In this document: positions 7,920 to 17,168 of the stretch, piece by piece | Layout of the letters: the number at the start of each line of letters is the position of its first letter | How positions within the stretch are numbered: the stretch's first letter is position 1 | Origin: UBA4923 sp964606165 | GTDB lineage: Bacteria > Bacillota > Clostridia > Saccharofermentanales > DTU023 | Assembly (NCBI GenBank): GCA_964606165.1 | Contig: CAZSFQ010000008.1 | Coordinates: 10,804-74,803 of the forward strand | DNA length: 64,000 nucleotides | Direction: 5' to 3' | Program-made: the position numbers and the translations under genes | Notes under the pieces: generated by a model | Told to the model about the DNA's origin: nothing | Database searches by the model: none | Seen by the model: the letters and a program-made list of their open reading frames with translations, nothing else

Positions 7920-9255
7920 TCAAAGACACTCCTATGAGCTCATAGGGCCGGGCATCCACGATGCGTACGGCCGGCCTGCTGCCTATCACAAGGTCAGGGC
8001 TTGTGGCTGCAACAAAAATAACGGGATCAATGTCCGGCGCCTCGCCGTAACTTCTCCCATGAAAGAGTATACCACGCTCGTCGACCCCTTCGAAAAGGAC
8101 GCGCGTTACCTGGCCGATCCTTTTTTTATTGGCGGCGAGCGCGATTTCTTTTTGGGTTTCCATAATCAGGGCGGCACGGGAGGATGCTGTGGCCCGGGAG
8201 ACCTGATCCGTCATCCCTGCCGCGGGAGTCCCTTCCTCGGGTGAGAAAACAAAACAGCCGAGGCGGTCGAAGCGGATCATCTTGACATAATCAAGCAATT
8301 GGCGAAACTCCTCCTCGCCTTCCCCGGGAAAGCCTGTGATAACGGTGGACCGGATGATAACCCGGGGGATTCTTTGGCGGAATTTTTCGATGGTTCGTGT
8401 GATCTCCCCGATGGTCTCGCGGCGTCTCATGCGCGCCAGGATGACGTCGGAGGCATGCTGGATGGGAAGATCGACATAGGGGGCCAGCTTGGGATTGGAA
8501 CCCATTTCTTCTATCAATTCATCCGTTACGGCATCGGCGTAAAAATAGAGGCAGCGGATCAGTTCGATGTCCGGCAACTCTGTTGTCAACCGCCTCAGGA
8601 GCGAGGCAAGTGCCGGCGTCCCCATAAGGTCCATGCCGTAGCGTGTCGTGTCCTGGGCGACCAGGATCAATTCACGGACACCCTGCTCAGCTAAATGACG
8701 CGCTTCATTCACGATGGCCTGCGGCTGCCTCGAACGCTGGGGACCGCGCAGGCGGGGGATGGCGCAGTAGGCACAGGCATTGGAACAACCTTCCGCGATT
8801 TTCAAATAGGCGTAAGTACCCGCGAGGGCGGACGGGACCCGGTTGACATCAAGGTATGAAACATCTCCCGGCGGCCCGGGGCGGTGCGAGCGCAGGTCAT
8901 CTCCCCGGACCAAAGCTTTGAGGGCACCCACAATTTTCCCGTATTCTCCCGTGCCCAGGATGGCGTCCACTTCGGGAAATTCAAGGAAGATTTTTTCCTT
9001 GTATCGCTGTGGCAGACAGCCGGCAACAATCAGAAAGGAATCTTCTCCCTTTTGTTCAGCCAGGTCCAGGATGGCTTCAATGGCCTCCTCGACTGCGGGC
9101 TCAATGAAGGCGCAGGTATTGACAATCAGAAAGCGGGCCGAGCGGGGGTCACTTTCAAAAGAATAACCCGCCTTTTTTAAAAGGGCGCTCATGCATTCAG
9201 AATCAACTTCATTCTTGGGGCAGCCAAGTGATAAAAGATAAAAGGACTGATTCAT
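7903..9255 (-). CDS. rimO: Ribosomal protein S12 methylthiotransferase RimO
   Basis: Radical SAM enzyme that methylthiolates an aspartate of ribosomal protein S12. The N-terminal MTTase domain carries three cluster cysteines (SLGCPKNEVDSE, NTCAFI, AGCLPQRY). The radical SAM domain has CSNACAYCAIPRLRG (CxxxCxxC), and a TRAM domain is at the C-terminus. The opening YLLSLGCPKNEVDSE distinguishes RimO from MiaB. The 450-residue length is normal. It overlaps recX by 4 bases and pgsA by 17, placing it in the recA-recX-rimO-pgsA run. Confidence 0.95.
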   Translation of the reverse strand: MNQSFYLLSLGCPKNEVDSECMSALLKKAGYSFESDPRSARFLIVNTCAFIEPAVEEAIEAILDLAEQKGEDSFLIVAGCLPQRYKEKIFLEFPEVDAILGTGEYGKIVGALKALVRGDDLRSHRPGPPGDVSYLDVNRVPSALAGTYAYLKIAEGCSNACAYCAIPRLRGPQRSRQPQAIVNEARHLAEQGVRELILVAQDTTRYGMDLMGTPALASLLRRLTTELPDIELIRCLYFYADAVTDELIEEMGSNPKLAPYVDLPIQHASDVILARMRRRETIGEITRTIEKFRQRIPRVIIRSTVITGFPGEGEEEFRQLLDYVKMIRFDRLGCFVFSPEEGTPAAGMTDQVSRATASSRAALIMETQKEIALAANKKRIGQVTRVLFEGVDERGILFHGRSYGEAPDIDPVIFVAATSPDLVIGSRPAVRIVDARPYELIGVSLNEYCE

Positions 9256-9707
9256 GATTCCAGCAGGTTTTTAATCACCTCTCGGGCCAGACCAGCCGGA
9301 TAGCCGCGCCGCGTCAGGAGTTTCATCAAGTCCATCTCCTGGTCCGGCGAAGGGTCGGAACAGACCTGCTGACAAAGCCGCGCTGCCGTGTCACGGTCCT
9401 CGTCAAGGCGCAGAACAAAAGCTTCCGCCACCCTGGGTTCGATTCCGTTTTGGATGAGCACACCGACCATACTGCGCCGCGATCTGGTTTTCCGCCCGCG
9501 GTAGCGGGCCGCGACCGCGGCTGCCGCCCGTTCGTCGTTAATATAATCGATCCCGATGAAATAGGCGACGACTTGCTCAGCGGTTTTTGGATCAACTCCC
9601 TTGCGCAGGAGATTTCGCCTGACGCGGCCGGACGACTTCGCGTGATCGATCCCTATGAAGGCCGCCGCTTTTTTTCGTGCTTCCTCAAAGATTTCCGACT
9701 GGCTCAT
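9252..9707 (-). CDS. recX: Regulatory protein RecX
   Basis: RecX modulates RecA filament growth and activity. The 151-residue protein is made of repeated three-helix units, with recognisable RVRRNLLRKGVD, YINDERAAAAVAARY and LMKLLTRRGYPAGLAREVI. Its ATG overlaps the recA stop by 4 bases, the usual recA-recX coupling, and its own stop overlaps the rimO start by 4. It should therefore be co-induced with recA from the LexA-box promoter. Confidence 0.92.
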   Translation of the reverse strand: MSQSEIFEEARKKAAAFIGIDHAKSSGRVRRNLLRKGVDPKTAEQVVAYFIGIDYINDERAAAAVAARYRGRKTRSRRSMVGVLIQNGIEPRVAEAFVLRLDEDRDTAARLCQQVCSDPSPDQEMDLMKLLTRRGYPAGLAREVIKNLLES

Positions 9708-10834
9708 AAATCCAGCCCGAGCATGGCGTCAACGTCGGCATCAAGCAGATCGCCGGCTTCATGATCCGGCTGTCCGGAATCAACGCTTTGGCGGCCGGAG
9801 TCATCCAGGTAGTAGCCGCGGACCTCCTTCTCGATCTCTTCATAGAGTTCACGATTGCCTTCCTCTTCCAGGAAAGCACGCACGTTGTCACGCCCCTGTC
9901 CCAATCTTTGGTCTTTGTAGGAAAACCAGGATCCGCTTTTTTTAATAATGTCCGCGTCAACGCCCATGTCGAGGATACATCCGGTTTGTGAGATTCCGCG
10001 GCCATAAAGAATGTCGAACTCCGCTTCATGGAAGGGAGGCGCCACCTTATTTTTGACCACCTTGGCCCGTGTCCGCGATCCGACCAGCTTGTCCCCCATC
10101 TCGATCTTGCCGATGCGGCGGATGTCCAGTCTGACGCTGGCATAGAACTTAAGCGCCCGGCCCCCCGTCGTCGTCTCGGGGCTGCCGAACATAACACCGA
10201 TCTTTTCACGCAACTGATTGATGAAGATCACCATGGTGCGGCTTTTATTAATGACCGCCGCCAATTTTCTCAGAGCCTGCGACATCAAACGGGCCTGGAG
10301 GCCGACAACGGCGTCTCCCATTTCCCCGTCAATCTCAGCGCGCGGCACAAGGGCGGCGACGGAATCGATCACGATGACATCGACGGCGCCCGACCGTGCA
10401 AGGGCTTCGGCGATTTCAAGCGCCTGCTCGCCGTAATCGGGTTGGGAGACAATCAGGTTTTCAATATCGACACCGAGATTTGCGGCATAAGACGGATCAA
10501 GTGAATGCTCCGCGTCAATGAAGGCGGCGATGCCGCCCAGTTTCTGGGCTTCGGCGATGCTGTGGAGCGCCACCGTGGTTTTTCCCGATGATTCAGGTCC
10601 GTAAACCTCAATCACCCTCCCGCGCGGCAAACCGCCGATACCCAGCGCCACATCCAGAGAAAGCGCCCCGGTCGGGATCGATTCCACTTCCATGACTTCC
10701 GTGTCGCCCAGAGTCAAGACGGCTCCCTTGCCGAAATCCTTCTCGATCCGGTCAAGAGCCGCTTTCAACGCGACCTGACGATCTTTATCTTCTCTTGGCT
10801 TAATATCCTGTTTTGATTTGGCTCCCTTGGCCAT
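9704..10834 (-). CDS. recA: Recombinase RecA
   Basis: DNA strand-exchange ATPase and co-protease for LexA. The start MAKGAKSKQDIK at 10834 has a GGGAGG ribosome-binding site. The protein has Walker A GPESSGKTT, Walker B VIVIDSVAAL, loop regions including GDAVVGLQARLMSQALRKL, FINQLREKIGVMFG and TTTGGRALKFYAS, and a short acidic tail rich in Asp. Its length of 376 residues is normal. It has its own promoter and a LexA-type operator upstream and heads the run that continues through recX towards ftsY. Confidence 0.98.
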   Translation of the reverse strand: MAKGAKSKQDIKPREDKDRQVALKAALDRIEKDFGKGAVLTLGDTEVMEVESIPTGALSLDVALGIGGLPRGRVIEVYGPESSGKTTVALHSIAEAQKLGGIAAFIDAEHSLDPSYAANLGVDIENLIVSQPDYGEQALEIAEALARSGAVDVIVIDSVAALVPRAEIDGEMGDAVVGLQARLMSQALRKLAAVINKSRTMVIFINQLREKIGVMFGSPETTTGGRALKFYASVRLDIRRIGKIEMGDKLVGSRTRAKVVKNKVAPPFHEAEFDILYGRGISQTGCILDMGVDADIIKKSGSWFSYKDQRLGQGRDNVRAFLEEEGNRELYEEIEKEVRGYYLDDSGRQSVDSGQPDHEAGDLLDADVDAMLGLDL

Positions 10835-10880
10835 GGCAACCTCCCGCTGATTATGATTCAAATTTCTGTCTGACAGTTCA

Positions 10881-10892
10881 GAACTTTTGTTC
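10881..10892 (-). promoter_or_regulatory. LexA/DinR (SOS) box at recA
   Basis: GAACTTTTGTTC matches the Gram-positive SOS operator core GAAC-N4-GTTC exactly. It lies 46 bases before the recA ATG and about 10-21 bases downstream of the predicted transcription start, where bound LexA would block the polymerase. Confidence 0.88.
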
Positions 10893-10908
10893 CTTCTCGA
10901 TTAATTCC

Positions 10909-10937
10909 ATCTTACCGAAAGTGTCCGGCCGCGTCAA
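10909..10937 (-). promoter_or_regulatory. Sigma-A promoter of recA
   Basis: On the minus strand, TTGACG (10932-10937) and TAAGAT (10909-10914) are separated by 17 bases. The expected start near 10902 leaves a leader of about 68 bases that contains the LexA box. Confidence 0.82.
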
Positions 10938-10996
10938 TCGGATTGCCATTCCGGGTCTGCTTTTGATCGCCTTTTTGACCCGGCCCGTCCCTCCGG

Positions 10997-12622
10997 TCAC
11001 GAATGGGCAGGAGACAGCTTCAGGAAGCGGCGGATCATACCCTGCAAATCCTTTGACTCACGGAAATTGATGGCAATTCCCGTCAGATAGTAAGTCACCA
11101 TAGCCAGAATGGCCTTGATGGCGTAAAAGATTAGCTGCATCAGCTTGTTGGCCGGTTCAAGGGGCAGGGTATTCAGGCCCAGGATGACGATGACCGTTGT
11201 CGCTGAACACAGTGCCAGTCGGAGATAAAAAGGAAACATCCGGTAAGGTCTGGCCCTTTTTATGTGAAGGCGATAAAGTGTGGCGATCATGACCATATTG
11301 ATGGCGCTGTTCACGATGTAGGCGAGCGGCAGACCGTAAATCCCCAAGTCAAGCACCTGGGTGAACAAGACACAGAAGAGAGGATTGAGCACCAGTGAGA
11401 TAAGCGATGTCACAAGCGAGACGCGGGTCATGTGACGGGCGTAAAATGCCTGGTTGGCCACCTCATAGAAGGTCAAAAAGAAGATGGCCGGGCTGTAAAG
11501 GCGAAGCAGGCTCCCTTCAATGAGAAGATTCTCGAGGGGTATGGCGCCGCCCCATTGAAAGACCGCTTCAACTGTCTCTTCCGCCATGACCGCGAAAATA
11601 AGGATGAAGGGGGTGACATAATAAAGCGCCCGGCGAAGCGATTCGGTGTAGATCTTTCTCATGTCTTCGTAACGCCGGTTTGCAAAGGCCCGTGTCAGGT
11701 TGGGTGACATGACGCTTGCGACCGCGAGCGCGAAGATTCCGTAAGGCAGTTTCCACATGGTCTGGGCGTGGCGCAGCGAGGTCACGGCCCCGGTAAACTG
11801 GTTGGCAAAAGCGGTTTGAATAATGGAGTTGAGCTGGATTGCCGTACCCGAAATCAAAGTGGGGACCGCAAGCCGGATCAGGTGGCGGTAGCCCCGGTCC
11901 TGCAAATCGATGAGCGGCTTGTAGTGAATGACACGCCTGGCCATGAAAGCCAGGTAGAAGAAATTGACGGCTGCTGAGATCACGACGCCGAGCGCGACCT
12001 TGGAAGGGGCTCCCGGGCTTTGATCACCCCAGCGGACCATGAAGAAGATGCAGACAAGGTTGTAAAGGGTTGTCGTAAAAGCAGCCCGCTGAAAAAGTTT
12101 GTGCCCGTTCAGGACACCCACGCACATGCCGGCCAGGAAGAGGAAGATGGTCTGGGGAAAGAGCATCCGGGCCACGGCGGTGGCGCGCTCGATAATGGCG
12201 GCATCCTTGTTGGGGTTGTAAACACTTATGATAGGTCCCGCAAATATCTCTCCCAGCAAAATAGCGATCAAAAAAGCGATCAGGAAGACATTGATCAGGG
12301 TGCTGAGACTTCGCCAAAGCTTCCTCTCCTCATCCCGGGCCAGGGCCGAGGATACGGCCGGCGTGACCGCCGCGGCGAAAGTACCGCCAACGAGGAGCTG
12401 ATAAAAGAGGTCCGGGATCTGGAATCCGATGAAATAGGCATCTGTATTGACACCGTAACCGAAAGTCGGCGCGATCAGAATCTCTCTCGCGAATCCTGTC
12501 AGCTTGGCGGTCGCAAGTGAAAACATAAGGAGGGCCGTTGCCCTTCCTGAAGATAAAACACGCATGCCGGCCTTTCTCGGATCCGTTAAAAGCCGGCCGT
12601 ATTCTTCCCTGCGCCTCCTCAT
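10997..12622 (-). CDS. murJ: Lipid II flippase MurJ (MviN family)
   Basis: Polytopic membrane protein that moves lipid II across the membrane for peptidoglycan synthesis. The 541-residue chain has about 14 hydrophobic helices and MurJ-type sequences: TKLTGFAREILIAPTFGYG, NTDAYFIGFQIPDLFYQLL, GTFAAAVTPAVSSAL and PYGIFALAVASVMSPNLTR. The start overlaps the cinA stop by 4 bases. An N-terminal RRRREEYGR stretch precedes the first helix, and a later in-frame ATG (MRVLSSGRA) is possible. No terminator with a T-run follows it, only a 7-base CCGGGTC/GACCCGG repeat with a long loop. Confidence 0.93.
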   Translation of the reverse strand: MRRRREEYGRLLTDPRKAGMRVLSSGRATALLMFSLATAKLTGFAREILIAPTFGYGVNTDAYFIGFQIPDLFYQLLVGGTFAAAVTPAVSSALARDEERKLWRSLSTLINVFLIAFLIAILLGEIFAGPIISVYNPNKDAAIIERATAVARMLFPQTIFLFLAGMCVGVLNGHKLFQRAAFTTTLYNLVCIFFMVRWGDQSPGAPSKVALGVVISAAVNFFYLAFMARRVIHYKPLIDLQDRGYRHLIRLAVPTLISGTAIQLNSIIQTAFANQFTGAVTSLRHAQTMWKLPYGIFALAVASVMSPNLTRAFANRRYEDMRKIYTESLRRALYYVTPFILIFAVMAEETVEAVFQWGGAIPLENLLIEGSLLRLYSPAIFFLTFYEVANQAFYARHMTRVSLVTSLISLVLNPLFCVLFTQVLDLGIYGLPLAYIVNSAINMVMIATLYRLHIKRARPYRMFPFYLRLALCSATTVIVILGLNTLPLEPANKLMQLIFYAIKAILAMVTYYLTGIAINFRESKDLQGMIRRFLKLSPAHS

Positions 12623-13890
12623 AAGCCGAGCAGCAGCCTCCGCAGAAGATCATAACCGCTGTAAACAGCACGTGTACGTACCCGGAAGCGGTCTCCCGTA
12701 AAATGGTATTTCCTGGCCACCGTCGTTTTTCCTGCCCGGGCGCAGGCAATCCAAACTGTCCCGGCCGGAGTCTCAGCGGTTCCGCCGCCCGGCCCGGCAA
12801 TCCCTGTATAGGACAGGGCAAGATCCGCTCCCGTCCTGGCCAGGCAGCCTTCGGCCATGGCAATGGCGGCGGGACAGCTGACTGCCCCTGCGGATGACAG
12901 AAGCTTGAAGGGTACTCCCAGCAGACGGTGCTTCATTTCGTCATTGTAGGTAACCATCCCGCCCAGTAAAGACGCAGAGGAACCAGGAATATCCGCCATG
13001 GTTGAAAGAGCCATACCCGCCGTTAAGGACTCGGCAAAGGCGATGGTCAAGCGCTTTTCGACCAGAAGATCCAAGAGGACAAGCTCCAGCGGACGGGGGC
13101 CGATTTCAAAAACACAGGAACCGAACCTCTCCTCCAATTCCCCGACCAGCGCTTGCGTGAGATCTGTGGCATCGCCTTGCTCCCGGCGCTGGGATACCCG
13201 GATCACAACCTCCTTCAAGGAGGCATAAGGGGCGATGGTTACCTCCTTTTGGTTTTCCAGCAAATCCTTGATTCTTTCTTCCGCTTTCGATTCTCCGATG
13301 CCGAACAAGCGGACATAGCGGTGGATGAAATGATAATGACTGTAATTCTCCAAAAAGGGCCGGACGGAAGCAAGAAACATTGGCTCCATCTCATCGGGCG
13401 GTCCGGGCAGGATCAAAATAGCCTTTTTATTGCCATGTACTTGAATGAAAAGGAAAGAACCGGGCGCAGTTCCCCATTCATTTTTGAAAACGACCGACCC
13501 TTGTGGAACCAGGGGGTAAGAGGCAAAATCTTCAGGCGGCCGGTCAGGATACCGTCTCCGGAGCTCATCCTCCACGGCCCTATCTTTGACAAGGGGAAGA
13601 CCGGCCAGGGCCGCGACCACCTCTGTGGTCACATCGTCGGCGGTCGGTCCCAGCCCTCCTGTTGTGACAACCAGGTCATTTTCGGCCAGGGCCGAGCGGA
13701 TCGCTTTTTCCAGGCGTTGCGGGTTGTCTCCGACGACGGTGTGGCGGTAGGTGGAAATACCCAGTTCAGCCAGCTGGCGGGACAGGAAGCAGGCATTGGT
13801 ATCAAGGGTTTGTCCCAGCAAAAGCTCAGTGCCAACCGAGATCACTTCAGCTGAATCTGCTTGAAAAGACATCTCACGCAAAACCGTCAT
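12619..13890 (-). CDS. cinA: CinA: competence/damage-inducible nicotinamide nucleotide amidase
   Basis: Two-domain CinA. The N-terminal MoCF-like domain (AEVISVGTELLLGQTLDTNA, TTGGLGPTADD) is linked to ADP-ribose or NMN pyrophosphatase activity, and the C-terminal domain (FAESLTAGMALSTM, YNDEMKHRLLGV, SYTGIAGPGGG) is NMN deamidase, which recycles pyridine nucleotide. Start ATG 13890 (MTVLREMSF) is chosen because AGGAAG lies at the right distance and it follows the ftsK stop by 7 bases. A second ATG six codons later is possible. cinA next to recA is a known Gram-positive association; here murJ is inserted between them. Confidence 0.94.
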   Translation of the reverse strand: MTVLREMSFQADSAEVISVGTELLLGQTLDTNACFLSRQLAELGISTYRHTVVGDNPQRLEKAIRSALAENDLVVTTGGLGPTADDVTTEVVAALAGLPLVKDRAVEDELRRRYPDRPPEDFASYPLVPQGSVVFKNEWGTAPGSFLFIQVHGNKKAILILPGPPDEMEPMFLASVRPFLENYSHYHFIHRYVRLFGIGESKAEERIKDLLENQKEVTIAPYASLKEVVIRVSQRREQGDATDLTQALVGELEERFGSCVFEIGPRPLELVLLDLLVEKRLTIAFAESLTAGMALSTMADIPGSSASLLGGMVTYNDEMKHRLLGVPFKLLSSAGAVSCPAAIAMAEGCLARTGADLALSYTGIAGPGGGTAETPAGTVWIACARAGKTTVARKYHFTGDRFRVRTRAVYSGYDLLRRLLLGL

Positions 13891-13897
13891 GGTCTTC

Positions 13898-16477
13898 CTA
13901 GCCAAAATCTTCCGGTGAAAGGCGCTCGTATTGATCTCGCGTGATGAGCAGCTTTCTCGGTTTGCTGCCCTCGAAAGGCCCGACATAACCGAGTTCGCTC
14001 AGGCGGTCAACCAGTCTTGCCGCCCGGGGATAGCCGATCTGAAGCTTTCGCTGTAAAAGGGAAACCGCGGCGTAGTCGGCCTCCACAACCACCCGCAGCG
14101 CCTCCATCAACAACTCATCCTCCCCGTCTTCCGAAAGGGAGGACTTATCCTCGACATCTGGATTTTCGATGGCGTCGGCCACCTTTTCGTCATAGTCTTC
14201 CGGATAATAACTCTTGATATAGGCCAGTATCCGTTCAACTTCCCTGTTGCTGACGAAGGCCCCCTGTCCCCTGACTGCCTTGATTGAACCGAGCGGAAAA
14301 TAGAGCATGTCTCCCCTGCCCAGCAATTTTTCGGCGCCGCCTGAATCGATGATGGTCCGTGAATCGACCTGGGAGGCGACAGCAAAGGCAATCCGCGAGG
14401 GAATGTTGGCCTTGATGACGCCGGTGATGACATCAACCGAAGGGCGTTGTGTCGCGATAATGACGTGGATGCCCACCGCCCTGGCTTTTGCCATCAGTCT
14501 TGATATGGCACTTTCAACCTGGTGCTGGGTAATGGCCATCAAGTCAGCCAGTTCGTCAATCACGATCAGGATATTGGGTATAGCCTCTTCCTGGTCATCC
14601 GACTTCCTGCTACGGCGTACCGCATCATTGTAAGACGTGATATCGCGTACTTTCTTGTCGGCGAAAAGGCGGTAGCGCCTTTCCATCTCGGCACAGGCGT
14701 AGTTAAGGACGCCATAGGCTTTTTCCGGGTTGGTCACAACGGGTTGGAGCAGATGGGGAATCCCATTGTAAACATTGAGTTCCACGATTTTGGGGTCGAT
14801 CATCAACATGCGGACATCTTTTGGAGACGAGCGGTAAAGAATGCTGACAAGGATGGAATTGATGCACACCGACTTGCCCGAACCGGTTGCCCCCGCGATC
14901 AAAAGATGGGGCATCTTAGCCAGATCACACAGGATGGCCTCACCGCCCACATCACGGCCCAGGGCTGCGACAAGCGGACCGCGCGCCTGTTTGAACTCTC
15001 TTGACTCAAGCAGGCTTCTTAAGAGTACGGGACTCATCTTTTTGTTGGGGATCTCTATTCCGATGGCTGCCTTGCCCGGGATGGGCGCTTCGATACGGAC
15101 GCCCATGGCCGCCAGGCTGAGCGCGATGTCATCTGAAAGGTTGACGATCCTGCTCACCTTGATCCCCGGTCCGGGCGCTAATTCGAAACGCGTGATGGTG
15201 GGGCCGGTTGTGTAATTGACGATATGGGCGTCCACACCGAAATTGTCCAGTGTTTCCTCAAGTTTGCGCCCCAGTTCGCGGATCTCCCGGATCTCCTGCG
15301 GCGTCTTTTTCATGCCGCTGTCCTCTTTCAGAAGTGTGAGGGGGGGCGGCCGGTATTCAGATAAGACACTCAGCTGTTCAGCACGGTAGCGCTTAACCGG
15401 TTTTCTGCGGCTGCCTGCCGAAGGATCAGCTGCCTGCAGGGCTTCAGGCGGCCTCATGGCCAGCTCCCGGGACTCCGCGCCTTCCCGGGCCTCCTCCTGT
15501 TTCAGGTCCTGTAGCGGAGGAAGAGGTGCCGTCGATGGGGGGGTAAAGAGGTAAGGGACACCTTGCAAGGGCATACGTGGCTTGACCTCACCGTCAGCTG
15601 ACTGGTATCCGGGCGGTGGTTTATGAAACTGGATTCTCCCGCTTACATGTCCCGACTCGGTCTCAGCGGGCGGATAAAGTGTGTTCCAGCCTGGAGGTCC
15701 TGTAATCGCCGGAATAGGCGGTTCAAGGAGAGGTTCAGCTTCCTCCTCCGTAACAGCCTGCGGCCTGCGTTTGAAGAGTCTGGCAAAAATACCCTGCCGC
15801 TCTTCTTCCTCCTCCAGACTTTCTTCCTCTTCTCCATCCGTTTCAGCAGGGAGACCGGGATCCTCATCGCGAATTAAAGCGGGCCAGCCGGCCATCCGGG
15901 AGGGTGACAGGCCAAAGGCGAAGACAAGAACTGTAACAAGGAGGGCAAAAAGGATGATCAGGGCGCCTGTCAATCCTGCGACACGTTCCAGGGAATTGGC
16001 AACCAGTCCTCCTGCCAGGCCGCCGCTCCAGTGATTACCTGTCTGGATTGCCTGGGGGAAGCGGCCAAAGTTCCAAAGTTCACGGATCAGGCGGAATCCG
16101 GCAATTTCACCAGGAGCCACAGATCCGATCACTTTCATAAGCTGCCCGTAAGGTAAAACGAAGAGTGAAATCAGTGAGGTGGCGATCAGGTAGATTAAAA
16201 AGAGCGCGCCAGCCTGCTTGGCAGTGACTGCTGCCAGGCGCTGGAGAAAAAACATGAGGGAAAAAACCAAAAGAATGACCGGCAGAATCAAGGCGGCCGT
16301 ACCGAAAAGGCCGGAATTGACAGTGGAGAGCGCACGGCCGAGCCAGCCTGTCCAGGATGCCGGAGCGTATAAGGCAAAGGCCATGAGCAGGGACAGGGCC
16401 AGAAACAAGGTCCCCAAAATATCCCGCTGCTGGCGCCTGGTCAGCATCTTATCCGCTTGTCCTTTTGATTCCGGCAT
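13898..16477 (-). CDS. ftsK: DNA translocase FtsK/SpoIIIE
   Basis: Septal DNA pump that clears chromosomes from the closing septum. Four transmembrane helices occupy about the first 185 residues, followed by an acidic, proline-rich linker to about residue 390. The alpha/beta motor follows, with HLLIAGATGSGKSVCINSIL (Walker A), ILIVIDELADLMAI (Walker B) and IATQRPSVDVITG. A winged-helix gamma domain ends the protein (QIGYPRAARLVDRLSELGYV). The 859-residue length is typical. Gaps of 7 bases to the nudix gene upstream and to cinA downstream imply one operon. Confidence 0.96.
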   Translation of the reverse strand: MPESKGQADKMLTRRQQRDILGTLFLALSLLMAFALYAPASWTGWLGRALSTVNSGLFGTAALILPVILLVFSLMFFLQRLAAVTAKQAGALFLIYLIATSLISLFVLPYGQLMKVIGSVAPGEIAGFRLIRELWNFGRFPQAIQTGNHWSGGLAGGLVANSLERVAGLTGALIILFALLVTVLVFAFGLSPSRMAGWPALIRDEDPGLPAETDGEEEESLEEEEERQGIFARLFKRRPQAVTEEEAEPLLEPPIPAITGPPGWNTLYPPAETESGHVSGRIQFHKPPPGYQSADGEVKPRMPLQGVPYLFTPPSTAPLPPLQDLKQEEAREGAESRELAMRPPEALQAADPSAGSRRKPVKRYRAEQLSVLSEYRPPPLTLLKEDSGMKKTPQEIREIRELGRKLEETLDNFGVDAHIVNYTTGPTITRFELAPGPGIKVSRIVNLSDDIALSLAAMGVRIEAPIPGKAAIGIEIPNKKMSPVLLRSLLESREFKQARGPLVAALGRDVGGEAILCDLAKMPHLLIAGATGSGKSVCINSILVSILYRSSPKDVRMLMIDPKIVELNVYNGIPHLLQPVVTNPEKAYGVLNYACAEMERRYRLFADKKVRDITSYNDAVRRSRKSDDQEEAIPNILIVIDELADLMAITQHQVESAISRLMAKARAVGIHVIIATQRPSVDVITGVIKANIPSRIAFAVASQVDSRTIIDSGGAEKLLGRGDMLYFPLGSIKAVRGQGAFVSNREVERILAYIKSYYPEDYDEKVADAIENPDVEDKSSLSEDGEDELLMEALRVVVEADYAAVSLLQRKLQIGYPRAARLVDRLSELGYVGPFEGSKPRKLLITRDQYERLSPEDFG

Positions 16478-16484
16478 GGTGCTG

Positions 16485-17150
16485 CTACCTCAACAGGCCT
16501 GTGGCAAGGGCAGTCAGGAGAATGCCCAGACATGTTTTCCCATCAGTAAGGATCCCGTCCCTGATCTCATCGAGCGCCGTTTCGAGGCGGATACGCTCAC
16601 AGGAGATAAACTCGCCTTCGTCCGGGCTGGCAGGACCTTTCATCAATTCGCGGGCCAGATAGATATGAATGACTTCATCTGTATAGCCCGGTGAGGGGTA
16701 AAATCGGATTAAAAGATCCCACCGGTCAGCAGTCAAACCGGTCTCTTCAGCCAATTCCCTTCGCGCGCAGGTCAAGGCATCTTCGGGCGGATCCAGCTTG
16801 CCTGCGGGAATCTCACGCGACGGGCCGCCGGTCCCCACCCTGTACTGATGAACCAGATAAATGGATCCGGCCTCATCAAGGGCGACCACGCAGGAACCGC
16901 CGGGGTGCCGGACCACTTCGCGGGTCGTATGCCTTCCGTCAGGCAACTGGACTTTCTGAACTTCCACTGAAAAGATCCGTCCGATAAAGCGCGGATCAAC
17001 GCCAAGTACTTCCTCTGACAAAAGAGGCTCAGCCGCGCAGTGTGGCAGCTTTTTCCTGTCTGCGCCCTTATTCGCTTCCTCAGGCAAAACACGGGGCGCA
17101 CGGACATCAGGTATGCGTTTCCAGCTGTTTTTATCCGGCTCCTGACTCAT
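16485..17150 (-). CDS. Nudix hydrolase, ADP-ribose pyrophosphatase type
   Basis: Nudix enzyme likely to cleave ADP-ribose to AMP and ribose-5-phosphate. The box G-x5-E-x7-REL-x-EE-x-GL is complete (GKLDPPED, then CARRELAEETGL). It is preceded by VHQYRVGTGGPSREIPAG, typical of ADP-ribose pyrophosphatases. The start at 17150 has GGAGG ten bases upstream. The first 45 or so residues are charged and not recognised. Substrate is inferred from the family; an NAD-metabolism role would agree with cinA in the same operon. Confidence 0.88.
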   Translation of the reverse strand: MSQEPDKNSWKRIPDVRAPRVLPEEANKGADRKKLPHCAAEPLLSEEVLGVDPRFIGRIFSVEVQKVQLPDGRHTTREVVRHPGGSCVVALDEAGSIYLVHQYRVGTGGPSREIPAGKLDPPEDALTCARRELAEETGLTADRWDLLIRFYPSPGYTDEVIHIYLARELMKGPASPDEGEFISCERIRLETALDEIRDGILTDGKTCLGILLTALATGLLR

Positions 17151-17168
17151 CCTGCCTGATCCTCCGCT

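Noticed and set aside
10938..10996. Terminator after murJ
   Set aside because: CCGGGTC and GACCCGG can pair, but the loop is 19 bases and no T-run follows.
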